Below, piece after piece: positions 1 through 11,100 of a stretch of DNA of 64,000 nucleotides (position 1 is its first letter; the number at the start of each line of letters is the position of its first letter). The notes under the pieces were generated by a model that ran no database searches, had not been told where the DNA came from, and saw only the letters and a program-made list of their open reading frames with translations. The translations under genes and the position numbers were made by a program. Origin of the DNA: Synanceia verrucosa (lineage: Eukaryota; Chordata; Actinopteri; Perciformes; Synanceiidae); the NCBI GenBank assembly GCA_029721515.1, contig CM056551.1, positions 31,357,220 through 31,421,219 of the forward strand. The letters run 5' to 3'.

Positions 1-154
1 TCAGGACACAAGAGCTGAACATCCAATCAGAGAGCTCTCCGGAAAACTCTCTTTGGTCAGTGAACAGGTAAAAGAACTTCTGGCCACCAACTTGATTCTG
101 TCACCATTTCAGTCGGTTTTCACAAAAGTCTCAGTCCTGTTCCTGAAGGTCATA
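1..154 (+). mobile_element. LINE reverse-transcriptase fragment, left part (split by Tc1)
   Basis: Reading the plus strand gives a run resembling the region just before the RT active-site block of fish CR1/L2/Rex-type LINEs (LATNLILSPFQS, then a degenerate stretch ending LLKVI-like). The match resumes at 1776 with the AFDSVDH and VPQGSVLGP motifs, so one LINE copy was split by the Tc1 element at 155-1775. The family is inferred from motif memory. It is a dead copy with frameshifts. Confidence 0.6.
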
Positions 155-1775
155 CAGTGGGTTGCAAAAGTATTCATACCCATGACCAAAACTCAGTTTC
201 TCAGAATAGGACAAAGCAAAAGTGAGTTTCACCTTTTTATATGAAAGGAAATAGCACAAACACAACAATCCATCACTGGTTTTGTTCGTAAGCACTCTTT
301 ACTATGAATAGATTACATAAGTCTGTATTTCATTGTTGCAAAAGTATTCACACCCTTGCAACAAAGATGTTATTTTGAGTTGAAAATGATTGCATGCTAC
401 AAAATATTGCCTCACAGTGTCAGAGGACTGTATTCAGTCACTTGTGACTTGTATAGGCTTGATTTCTCCCTATAAATAGTGCCCAATAGTCACCTGTCCA
501 CAGTCAACCCATGCTTGTCAGCAGACAACAGTCATGAAGTCCAAGGAGCTCTCAGAAGACCTCAGAAAGAAAGTTGTAGAGAAGCATAGAGATGGGCAAA
601 GCTATGCAGCCATCGCAAGTTCACTCAATGTGCCAAAAAGTACTGTTGCATCACTGGTCCAGAAGTGGAAGCGCCATGGTACCACTGTGAACCTCCGAAG
701 AACAGAGCGCCCCTCCAAGATCACAGCAAAAGGCAAAAGAAAATTGATCAGGGAAGCCAGAGCAAACCCTTCTGTCACTCTTGAAGACCTGAAGAAGTCT
801 CTCCAGGGTGCTGGGACTAATGTACACAAGTCCACAATATCCCGCACTTTACACAAGGAAGGTCTCTATGGGCGTGTTGCAAAGAAGAAGCCATATCTGA
901 AGAAACAACATCTCAAGGCTCGTTTGCACTATGCCACCACACTTCTGAAAGACACTTCTGTGATGTGGGAACATGTGATACAACATGTTCAGATGAAACA
1001 AAAATAGAACTTTTTGGCCTGAACACTAAGAAGTATGTTTGGCGCAAAGCCAACACAGCTGATGATCCGGCTCACACCATCCCTACCGTGAAACATGGAG
1101 GTGGGAACATAATGCTATGGGGCTGTTTCTCTTCCTCCGGTCCTGGTGAGCTTGTCCGTGTGCAAGGGATCATGAATAGTGCAAAATACATCAACATCCT
1201 GGAGGAAAACCTCTTCAAGTCTGCAAAAAAACTGAACCTTGGGAGGAAGTTCACCTTTCAACAGGATAATGATCCAAAACATACAGCTCGAGTGACACAA
1301 GAATGGTTCAGGAAGAAGAAAGTGAAGGTTCTAGACTGGCCCAGTCAAAGCCCAGATCTCAACCCAATAGAAAACCTGTGGAGGGATCTGAAGATTGCTG
1401 TCCACCGAAGGTCACCAAGTAACCTGACTCAGCTGGAGCAGTATTGCAAAGAAGAGTGGGCGAAACTGTCCAAGGACCATTGCGCAAAACTCATTGCTGG
1501 CTATCCAAAGCGATTGGAAGCTGTTATTGCTGCCAAAGGAGCTGCAACCAAGTAGTGATTGTGACTTAATGACTTAGTGTGAATACTTTTGCAACAATGA
1601 AATACAGACTTATGTAATCTATTCATAGTAAAGAGTGTTTACGAACAAAAATAGTGATGGATTGTTGTGTTTGTGCTATTTCCTATCATATAAAAAGGTG
1701 AAACTCTCTTTTGCTTTGTTCTATTCTGAGAAACTGAGTTTTGGTCATGGGTATGAATACTTTTGCAACCCACTG
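155..1775 (+). mobile_element. Tc1-like DNA transposon, nearly complete
   Basis: A 1,621-bp element starts CAGTGGGTTGCAAAAG and ends with its reverse complement. It is flanked by the TA duplication expected for Tc1/mariner (153-154 and 1776-1777). The terminal inverted repeats are about 205 bp long (155 to about 356, and about 1572 to 1775) with only a few differences between them. Each contains an inner copy of the GTTGCAAAAGTATTCA motif, the IR/DR arrangement typical of fish Tc1 elements. The high similarity of the ends suggests a fairly young insertion. Confidence 0.93.
534..1555 (+). pseudogene. Tc1-like transposase with one frameshift
   Basis: Two overlapping plus-strand frames make up one transposase of the DD34E class. 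Frame one (534-1007) carries the paired helix-turn-helix DNA-binding domain (start MKSKELSEDLRKK) and the GRPR-like linker region. Frame two (about 965-1555) carries the catalytic domain. The first acidic residue lies in SDETK, the second in QQDNDPKHT and the glutamate in NPIENLW. The switch happens at about 970-990, so one or two indels destroy the ORF while all three catalytic residues remain. It lies centrally between the terminal repeats. Called broken because no single frame spans both domains; a sequencing indel cannot be ruled out. Confidence 0.9.
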
Positions 1776-1990
1776 TAAATGAACTGAATGCTTGTCCCTC
1801 TTTATTTCTTCTCAAAGGCCTTTGACTCTGTTGATCACATGACTTTAATCTTTCAGCTCTTGGTCTTTCTCAGACTGTTCACATGGAAGGAGCTTCCTTG
1901 AAGGTACTGCAGGTAAAAAAGTCGTCCCTCAAGGCTCTGTGTTGGGCCCGTAATTATTCACCATTTACATAAATAATCTTGGACAAAATG
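1776..1990 (+). mobile_element. LINE reverse-transcriptase fragment, right part
   Basis: Continues the fragment at 1-154. Visible motifs are KAFDSVDH (RT palm block A), VPQGSVLGP (block B) and LFTIYINNLG. The match fades at about 1990, where the minisatellite begins. Frameshifts are present. The motif set fits CR1/L2/Rex-type fish LINEs. Confidence 0.75.
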
Positions 1991-2027
1991 TTTTCATGTC
2001 ATATAGTGTGCAGCGCCCCCTCCTGCT

Positions 2028-2905
2028 GATACCTGAACAGTCTGAACAGGTGTAAACAGGTACGAACAGGTGTGAACAGGTGTGAGCAGTCTGAACAAGT
2101 GTGAACAGTCTGAACAGGTGTGAACAAGTGTGAGCAGTCTGAACAGGTGTGAGCAGTCTGAACAGGTGTAAACAGGTACGAACAGGTGTGAACAGGTGTG
2201 AGCAGTCTGAACAAGTGTGAACAGTCTGAACAAGTGTGAACAAGTGTGAGCAGTCTGAACAGGTGTGAGCAGTCTGAACAAGTGTGAACAGCCTGAACAG
2301 GTGTAAACAGTCTGAACAGATGTGAGCAAGTGTGAGCAGTCTGAACAGGTGTAAGCAGGTATGAACAGGTGTGAGCAGGCTGAACAGGTGTAAACAGTCT
2401 GAACAGATGTGAGCAAGTGTGAGCAGTCTGAACAGGTGTAAGCAGGTATGAACAGGTGTGAGCAGTCTGAACAAGTGTGAGCAGTCTGAACAGGTGTAAC
2501 ATTCTGAATAAGTGTGAGCAGTCTGAACAGGTGGAAGCAGGTATGAACAGGTGTGAGCAGTCTGAACAAGTGTGAACAAGTGTGAGCAGTCTGAACAGGT
2601 GTAAGCAGGTATGAACAGGTGTGAGCAGTCTGAACAGGTGTGAGCAGTCTGAACAGGTGTGAGCAGTCTGAACAAGTGCGAACAGTCTGAACAGGTGTGA
2701 ACAAGTGTGAGCAGTCTGAACAGGTGTAAGCAGGTGTGAACAGGTGTGAACAGGTGTGAGCAGTCTGAACAAGTGCGAACAGTCTGAACAGGTGTAAACA
2801 GTCTGAACAGGTGTAAACAGGTGTGAGCAGTCTGAACAGGTGTGAGCAAGTATGAACAGGTGTGAGCAGGTGTAAACAGGTGTGAACAGGTGTGAGTAGT
2901 GTGAA
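2028..2905. repeat. Minisatellite (GAACAGGTGTGAGCAGTCT-type units)
   Basis: About 880 bp of imperfect units of roughly 10 and 19 bp built from GAACAGGTGT, GAACAAGTGT and GAGCAGTCT. Long open frames through it on the minus strand (HTCSDCSHLF-type peptides) follow from the repeat and are not a protein domain. It starts about 28 bp past the predicted donor of the dab2ip exon ending at 2934, so it lies in a dab2ip intron. Confidence 0.95.
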
Positions 2906-2933
2906 CAAGTGATAACAGTGCGAACAGGTGTAC

Positions 2934-4940
2934 CAGTGAGTGTCTCGGAGACGGACAGCGCTCTTCTGGAGTACTCTTCACCGCTGCTGCTGCTCGACAT
3001 GGCCGACATTCTCTCCCCCCTCTCCCCCCCTCCTAGCCCCACAGACATCTGGGTAAGAAACGCCGGTTTGGTTGCCATGGCGTTCCTGTCCTCTGTGTTC
3101 CCCTGTGACCCCACCGAGCTGTCCGAGGGCGTGGCATCTGGCTGCTGTGGTTGCCGCGGTGAAGTGGTGGTCATGTGATACACGGGGTTCTGGAAAGAGA
3201 GGGGAAGGAGCCCCGTCCTGCGCTGCCATTGGCTGTCGTCAAGGCCGTTGCTAGGGGAGGAGTCCTGCAGGTCGACCAGAGACAGACTGCGGCACTCCTT
3301 GGTCAGATCCGGCCCCTCCCTCCGGCCCCCATTGGTCAGTTCAAACCCCGCCTCATTGTCATTGGGCTCAGAGTACGATGAACTCGGGGCCGGAGAGCCC
3401 TGCAACCCTGCAGGAAGTGACATCAGCACAGCAGGAAAGGTCAGACTCAGAGGTCAAAGGTCACAGGCTGGGGTCAGTTATGTGTTAGATGAAGGTCAAA
3501 GGTCACCTGATGCCGGTTGCAGACTGGATCCTTTCGTGACGAAGAACAGGTCTTTGTTCTCAGGAGTCGGAGAGGGAAGCCTGGTGAAGTCCACCAAACT
3601 GCACACAAACACACGGTCAGAACCAGCAGAACAAGTACAGAATAAGATCAAGTCCAGTATAGAGGGTCTACCTGTTGAGGGTCCGAGACTACCTGAATCT
3701 ACCTGGGACTACCTGAGGAGGGTCAGATACTATCTGAGGAGTCTACCTACAGGGGTTGGACAATGAAACTGAAACACCTGGTGTTAGACCACAATAATTC
3801 ATAGTATGGTGTAGGTTCTCCTTTTGTGGCCAATACAGCATCAGTTTGTCTTGGGAATGACAGCTACAAGTCCTGCACAGTGACCAGAGGGATTTTAGCC
3901 ATTCTTCTTGCAGAATAGTGGCCAGGTCACGACGTGACCCACTCCTCCAAAACACCCCAAAGTGTCTCAATAATATTTAGATGTGGTGACTGTGCAGGCC
4001 ATGGGAGATGTTCAGCTTCACTTTCATGTTCATCAAACCACTCTGTCACCAGTCTTTCTGCATTATCATCCTGATACACGGCACCACCTTCAGGATACAA
4101 TGTTTGAACCACTGGGTGCACATGGTCCTCCAGAATGGTTCGGTAGTCCTTGGCAGTGATGTGTCCATCTAGCACAAGTATTGGGTCTAGGGAATGTCAT
4201 GATATTACAGCCCAGACCATCACTGATCCACCCCCATGCTTCACTCTAGACATGCAACAGTCTGGGTGGTACGCTTCTTTGGGGCTTCTCCACACCAGAA
4301 CTCTCCAGAATGTGGCAAAGACAGTAAAGGTGGACTCATCAGAGAACAAGACATGTTTCACATTGTCCACAGCCCAAGATTTTCACTGCTGGCACCATTG
4401 AAGCCGACGTTTGTCATTGAGTGACCAAAGGTTTGTCTATAGCAGCCTGGTCATGGATATTGACCCTGTGGAGCTCCAGACAGACAGTTTTGGTGGAAAC
4501 AGGAGAGTTGAGGTGCACATTTAATTCTGCAGTGAGTTGGGCAGCTGTGCTTTGATGTTTTTTGGATACATCCCTTTCAGACAGCTTCCTCTTGCGTCCA
4601 CAGTTCCTCCTGTTGGATGTGGTCCGTCCTTCTTGGTGGTATGCTGACATTACCCTGGATACCGTGGCTTTTGATACATCACAAAGACTTGCTGTCTTGG
4701 TCACAGGTGCGCCAGCAAGACGTGCACCAACAATTTGTCCTCTTTTGAATGTTGTCAATGTTGTGTGCATTGAAATATTTTAAGCAAAACTGTGCTATTA
4801 CTCTGCTAACTGAAGCTTCACACTCTGCTCTTACTGGTGCAATGTACAATCAATGAAGTTTGGCCACCAGGCTGCTCACATCTAACCATGAAACCTCCAA
4901 CATTGAATTGGCCAGTGTTTCACTTTCATTGTCCAACCCC

Positions 4941-4994
<54 letters not shown>

Positions 4995-5542
4995 ACAGTG
5001 GTATGTATACATAATTTATTTATTTACTAAATTATTTAACAACCACCCACAACCCCATTTCAATGACCAATTAGTTGCACATTTGGCAACACCCTAGCAC
5101 CCAGGTATACCCTGAACAACCATCTCCAATTTTTCCATTTGCTGGCTGGTTCAGTGGATTTTATACTTGTTACCTGTCAAGTAACAGCAGGGGTGGAGCC
5201 TATTGAAGGCTAAATTAAACACCTGAGTGACAGCAACAGCAACTTCAGCAAATGTCAATAGCCACTTCCTGAATGAGGTCATGCTAACAGGATACATGAT
5301 GCTAACCCTCCATCCAGTCCGACACCACCCTGCAGGCCGATAGAGGGATTACAAGCTGCCAGAGGAGGGGAGAGGGGTGGAGACAGAGGGGGCGGGGACA
5401 CTGGGGGTGGAGACACCACCCGCTGAGGCTCTGGAGATGAAATGGACACGCCGCCTGAATTAGCCACACCTCCCGGGTTAGCCAGAGCTGCCGAAACCTC
5501 TCTGAGGATCCGAGGAAGAGGACCGAGCTTCACCAGGCAGGA
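2934..5542 (-). CDS. dab2ip: dab2ip C-terminal linker and proline/serine-rich exons
   Basis: Three exons. 5542-5307 starts SCLVKLGPLPRILREV and continues into a proline-rich stretch (VSPPPVSPPPLSPPL). 3598-3507 (92 bp) encodes LVDFTRLPSPTPENKDLFF, a conserved signature of this family. 3407-2934 encodes GLQGSPAPSSSYSE, SLVDLQD and PLSFQNPVYHM, then a serine run. The codon split over the 3507/3407 junction (G|GG) restores glycine. The donor at 5307 was chosen because GG|T gives the expected glycine before LVDF. The donor at 2934 (G|GTACAC) is weak and could be off by a few bases. A Tc1 relic and a TA microsatellite sit in the intron between the first two exons. Confidence 0.85.
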
Positions 5543-8065
5543 CTGGACACAGACAGTAATATTCATCAGGGTCACATCTCGTTAGCAGCTGTTTGCATCA
5601 TTAGGCATTGTTCACAAAACTGCCAATCAAGGCTGTCAACAGATTAGAAATCAGCCTCGTCATCTGTGCTGCCCTGGACCAGGTGTGTTACCTGGTCGAG
5701 CTCGGTCAGCAAGGTGTGCAGGCTGGACAGCTCCCGGCCAAGGTCGATGTATCCGTCGAAGCCGGCAGTGTGGTTCAGGCCGTCTGGGTTTGAGATCTCC
5801 TGCAGGAAACGCTGCATGCTGCTCCATTGGTGCTCCACAAAGTCATTCATAAACAGCATGTACTCCTCTTTAGTCCCAAACCTGCAACCACAGGTAACAG
5901 TCACACAGATGGCGTTACAGGTGAGGAGAGAAGTACTCACGTACAGGTACAAAAATAAGCAGAGTCCACACACTGAAACACTCACTTGCTAAAGTTGGCG
6001 AGGTTCTGGATCACTTTGGCAATGAGAGTCAGAGTCCTCGCCGAGCGCTCATCAGGGTATTCCTGCATCAGGTCGAACAGTGATGGTGACATCACGGCCG
6101 GACACAGGAAGCGCAGGAATAACGAGGCACTGATGAGACGCTCGCTGATGTCGGGTCGCCCCCGGTTACTGCACTCCTGTCGCCATGACGCAAACACCTC
6201 CTTCAGCTCCCGGGGGAAGACCCTGAGTGATATATGTGATATAAATCATGTTTTCACCATGTGCACAGTGTGTACCCTGTATGTATTTACGTACCTGTAT
6301 GAGTCCAGGATCTTGCAGAAGGCGAGTTCACAGCACATCCTCAGGTTGGCCTGATGCTCCGAGAGCTCAGAGGTCGCACAGCGAGATGGGTCGACCTCAC
6401 AGTTCTCATCTGACTCGTACAGAGCTTTAATGAACTCACCTGAGCACAAAAACATGTTTTGATAACACAACTCCCAATCGTGATTACACATCTCCCTATC
6501 ATGATAACACACCTTCCTATCATGATTATACACCTTCCTGTCACAATTACACACCTCCCTATCACGATAAGACCTTGCTATCATGATAACACACCTTCCT
6601 ATCATGATAACACACCTTCCTATCATGATAACAAACCTCCCTATCATGATAACAAACCTCCCTATTATGATAACAAACCTCCCTATCATGATAACACACC
6701 TTCCTACCATGACAACACACCTCCCTATTATGATAACAAACCTCCTTATCATGATAACACACCTTCCTATCATGATAACACACCTTGTGTGTCTACTGTG
6801 TTACATTTTGTGTATTTTGTGTGTACCAAGAGCATCCTGCAGGTACTTCTGTCCAATCAGCTTCAGGTATTCTTCTATGCTCTTCGTCGCCAGTGTGTTT
6901 TCTCTGAAAATCAGCTGGTCATTGTCACGGCAACGGTCCACCTCTGACATCATCAGATCAGTTAGGAAGTCCTGCAAAAAGAGGTTTAAGGTCATCTTCA
7001 TTCCCTGCAGAAAAACTCTGTTTAATTCCTCTGAATGTAGAAAAGTCATGTGATCCCATCTTGTCTAACAGACTGTTCACATTATTATGAGTGACTTTCT
7101 GGGTGGCAATACTGAGAGCTGATTTCAGCTGGAAACATGGGAGAACTGACAGAAATAGTTTTATTTTGAAGGAGTCAGGTACCTTAGCCTTCCCTGTGCT
7201 GTGCAGGATGTGGACCAGTGCAGCAGCTAGTTCCTCTTTAGCTCGCAGGCTGATGGAAGCCTCCAGGGTGTTGCAGAGCAGAAGGTAGTTAGAGCTTATG
7301 TACTCTGCAAACTCCTTGTACTGCTCCATCGGCAGGATGATGATACTTTGATAGCGAGCTTTGATGCGCACAGTTGGCACAGACGACTTTCCTGAAACAG
7401 GAAGCAAAATGAAACAGTGACCTGAACATTAAAAAATAAGGGACGTGGACTGAAAGTGCTTCTGGAGTTTTACTGCATTCACAGAATTTAATAGAATAGA
7501 ATAGATACTTTATTTGTCACATTTATATCGCTACATACATGAAATTTGTCCTCTGCATTTAACCCATCCCCTCAGGGAGCAGTGGGCTGCCATGTAGGTG
7601 CCCGGGGATTTTTTTTTTTTTAACAGAATAGATACTTATCTATCTAATAGATAACATGTCAGATAGTCAGTTAGTTCTACCTACCCCGGCTAGTGCTGGG
7701 CGTGCTCAGAGAGTACCATTTCTCCACCAGCTGTCTGCTGGTCACCATGGCGACGGGGATGTTGACCAAGCCGACATAGCTGCTCTTGTCCTTTTTCCTC
7801 TTCCTGTCTGTGTCTTTATAGAGATGAAGAGTGACGGCACTGATGGACGGCAAGCTGCTGAAATCAAAATGCTCTCCCCAAAATACGTTGTCAGTCTTCA
7901 GTTTACAGGACGTCCGAGCGTAGAGACTGTCATCCAGACACAGCTCACAGAAGTACCTGCAGTACACAGATACTACTGTTACTACACTCTGTTGTCCAGC
8001 ATAATGAAGAGCAGCATCATCTCCCTACGTGTGTGTGTGTGTGTGTATGTATACACACACATATA

Positions 8066-8114
<49 letters not shown>

Positions 8115-11100
8115 TTTTTATTTATTTATTTATTATGTATATTTATATATATAAATACATATAGTTGGCTAGCAGGTATTCCTGGCTTACACGTGTCCAA
8201 AAACACTGTCGTCCTTACTTGAAGTCCAAGTAATGTTAGGAAGACATAGAAATTTATTCCACAAGTGTCACTCAAGTATCCAAAAACTTGGCTTTCAAAA
8301 CAATACAAGACAGTACACGGTAAACAACCGCGTGTCTCCACAGCTAGCCTGGCGTTTTCTACTCAGGTATATGCCCTAACATCTCAGTGCCTCTTAAAGC
8401 TACAGTATTGCCAGCACTGAACTTAAATGAAATAGCCTGTTTTTAACAGAAAAGATGAACAAATAGCCATATTCAATTAAACTCACTCATCGATGACTAG
8501 TAGACCAATATATAAACTTCAGATACAAAGTTACAGTACAAAATATAGTTAACTTACATAAGGAGAAAATAAGAAATCAGCAAATCGGTTCCTGCCTCAT
8601 ACGTATAAAATGACACTAAACATACAGCTCACAGTAGTACTGTAGTACTGCAGTACTGTAGTACTCTCAGACATACTTCTTCTTGGCTGGCAGGTCTTTG
8701 GCTTCGATCACCCACACCGTCAGGATGTTCTCCAGCCTCCTGCTGTTGTCTTTGTTGGGGTGAACGGCTCTTCTCAGGTTCTCCATCCATTTATCTCGTT
8801 CTGCCGCCGAGCGACACGAGAAGCACTTTGTTCCTGTGGTGGTTGTTACCTAGGAGACACGGGGTCAGAGGTCATTGCCATAGAAACAGTGGAGGCTTGT
8901 GGCTGTGTGTGTGTGTGTGTTGGGTGTTTCACCTCAAAGCAGTAGTCCTGTCCCAGCAGGGAGGAGTGGACTGGCTTGATGATCACTGATTGGTCCATTC
9001 TGAGCTCCAGAGACGACACACAGCCGGTGCTTAGCAACGACTCCCGACTACCACCATGCAGCCGCTGCATCACATAGCTGAAAGAGCCGAGAACCACAAA
9101 CCAACAGTCAGGGAGCTGTGATACTGACGGAGCTGCAACCCTGATGGAGCTGCAAACTGGACCAAGGCTGGTTTGAAGGGGTCCACAGACTGGACAGCCT
9201 GCTCCGTCCTGGATCGTCCTCTGGAATCAAGTCCCTGTCGGACAACCTGTCTCATTCCCTGGATGCTAAGCTAGCTACTGCAGGATGATATTAATAATAA
9301 TAGTATTACCTTTATTTATACAGCACCTTCAGATCAAAGTGCTTCACAGAGCAGGTAATAAATAATACCAATAAAACCCGTAACAGGTAAAATCCAAAAC
9401 GAATAAAATTGGTAATGGGTAAAATCAGGTAACAGATAAAATCATGATGATGGAGGACAGGTCAATAGTGAAGGGAAAAAAAAACAGCCCACAGTCTTCT
9501 TCTTGAGTCTAGAGACCACCAGCAGGCCAGTCCCCTGAGAGAACAAGGACCTGGGTTCATATGGGACTATAAGCTCCTTTAAGAACCATCCAGTATTGGT
9601 GAGATGTGGTCATATTTCTTTGACCCAGTCAGAATGTGAGCTGCTACTTTCTCTTAGCTGTGAAAGCTCTTCTTAAGCAAACCAGAGAGAGGAGCATTAT
9701 AATGATCCAGTGTGAACGTCACTAAGGAACGGATAAGAACCTCAGCATCCTTAAAACTGAAGAGTGATGGAATCTGAGCAATCCTGTAACATGGGGAGCA
9801 AATGTAAGAGACTGACCAAGGATGACACTGAGGTTTTTAACGCTGTACTTCACCATCATCCAAAAAAAAAGAAGCTTATCATTTAGATGATTTAGTTTTC
9901 AGACTGATCTCAATCATATTGGCTTTGTCAGAATTTAATAAAAGAGAATGTGGCGACAGCCAGCAACCAAACAGGCTTTAAGCTTCACTACAGCTGAGGG
10001 ACGATCAACACAGTTGTCGTCAACAATAACAATAGAATAGAAGACAATCCCAAAATGCATATTACAAGAACAGGCACGTCAATCGTTCATGTCAGGTTTC
10101 CCTGTCAGTGTCTGTGTTTTGAGCTGTTTGTTTCCTTTGTCACTTTGTCTCCCCTTGTATAATCTGTCAGTGTAGTTAGTCTTCTGTGTCAGGTGTTTTT
10201 CTGTAACGTAGTGTTTTCCTCACCTTTGTGAGCACCTTTTGTTCATAGTAATCTTGTCCATAACTTCCTTACCTTTGTGAGTACCTTTTGTTAATAGTAA
10301 TCTTGCCCCTAGTTTCCTCACCTTTGTGAGCGAGTTTGACTAAGTTAATTTTTCCCTTAGAGCAGCCCTAGATAGCGTCAGGGTTTTTGTTGATAATTTT
10401 CATAGCCGTGATTTTTGTTGTTAACTTTGATAGCGTGTACGTTGTTGTATTTCTGTTTCCCTTTCCAGGTAGTCAGGTTAGAGTGTTAATTCCTCCCTGT
10501 ACCGTTGTTGTTTATTTCCATTAATAAATCCTGCTTGATACTTTGATTTTCTGAGTCGTGCATTTGGGTTCTTTGTTGTCGTGAAGCCAAGTTCTAACAG
10601 AGCCAAGGCAGAGTTACGACTTACAAAACTGCAAAAAGGCCCGTTTCACATCAGCACCCATCCTCACCAACCCAGATCCAACCAGGCAGTTTGTGGTGGA
10701 GTTGGATGCCTCGGACGTGGGCATAGGGGTGGTGCTGTCTCAGCGTTCTGCGGCTGATGGCAAGATACACCCCTGTGCTTTTCTGTCCAAGAAATTATCC
10801 TGAGCTGAGAGGAACTACAACGTCGGCAACAGCTGGCGGTGAAGGTAGCATTGGAGGAATGGTGCCACTGGCTGGAGGGGGCCCAGCAGCCTTTCCTGGT
10901 CTGGACTGACCACAAGGATCTGGAGTATGTCCGTCAAGCTAAGAGACTAAATTCACGCCAAGCCAGATGGTCTTTGTTTTTTAACAGTTTCGATTTCTCC
11001 CTCTCTTACAGGCCCGGGAGTCAGAACATCAAGCTGGACACCCTCTCTCGGCTTTACGACCCTGAGCCTGCAGCCAAGGAATCTGAGCCCATCCTGCCTT

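Noticed and set aside
1999..2930. Minus-strand frames with HTCSDCSHLF-type cysteine/histidine repeats, looking like a zinc-rich protein
   Set aside because: The minisatellite unit read as codons. It continues from a real dab2ip exon only because no stop occurs, and several frames are open together.
3051..3065. Splice acceptor-like TTTCTTACCCAG inside the dab2ip exon 3407-2934
   Set aside because: The frame is open across it and the peptide on both sides fits the family, so it was kept as coding.
6246..6783. Minus-strand VCYHDREVCYHDRK-type and plus-strand ITHLPIMITNLP frames
   Set aside because: 21-bp repeats (seven codons) read in frame. Only the part at 6295-6439 is a true exon.
2934..9077. 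SYNGAP1 as the identity of the RasGAP gene
   Set aside because: C2 and GAP segments (EAKDLPAKKK, MMSEVDRC, SWRQEC) and the LVDFTRLPSPTPENK tail fit DAB2IP better, and phf19 next to it agrees with 9q33.
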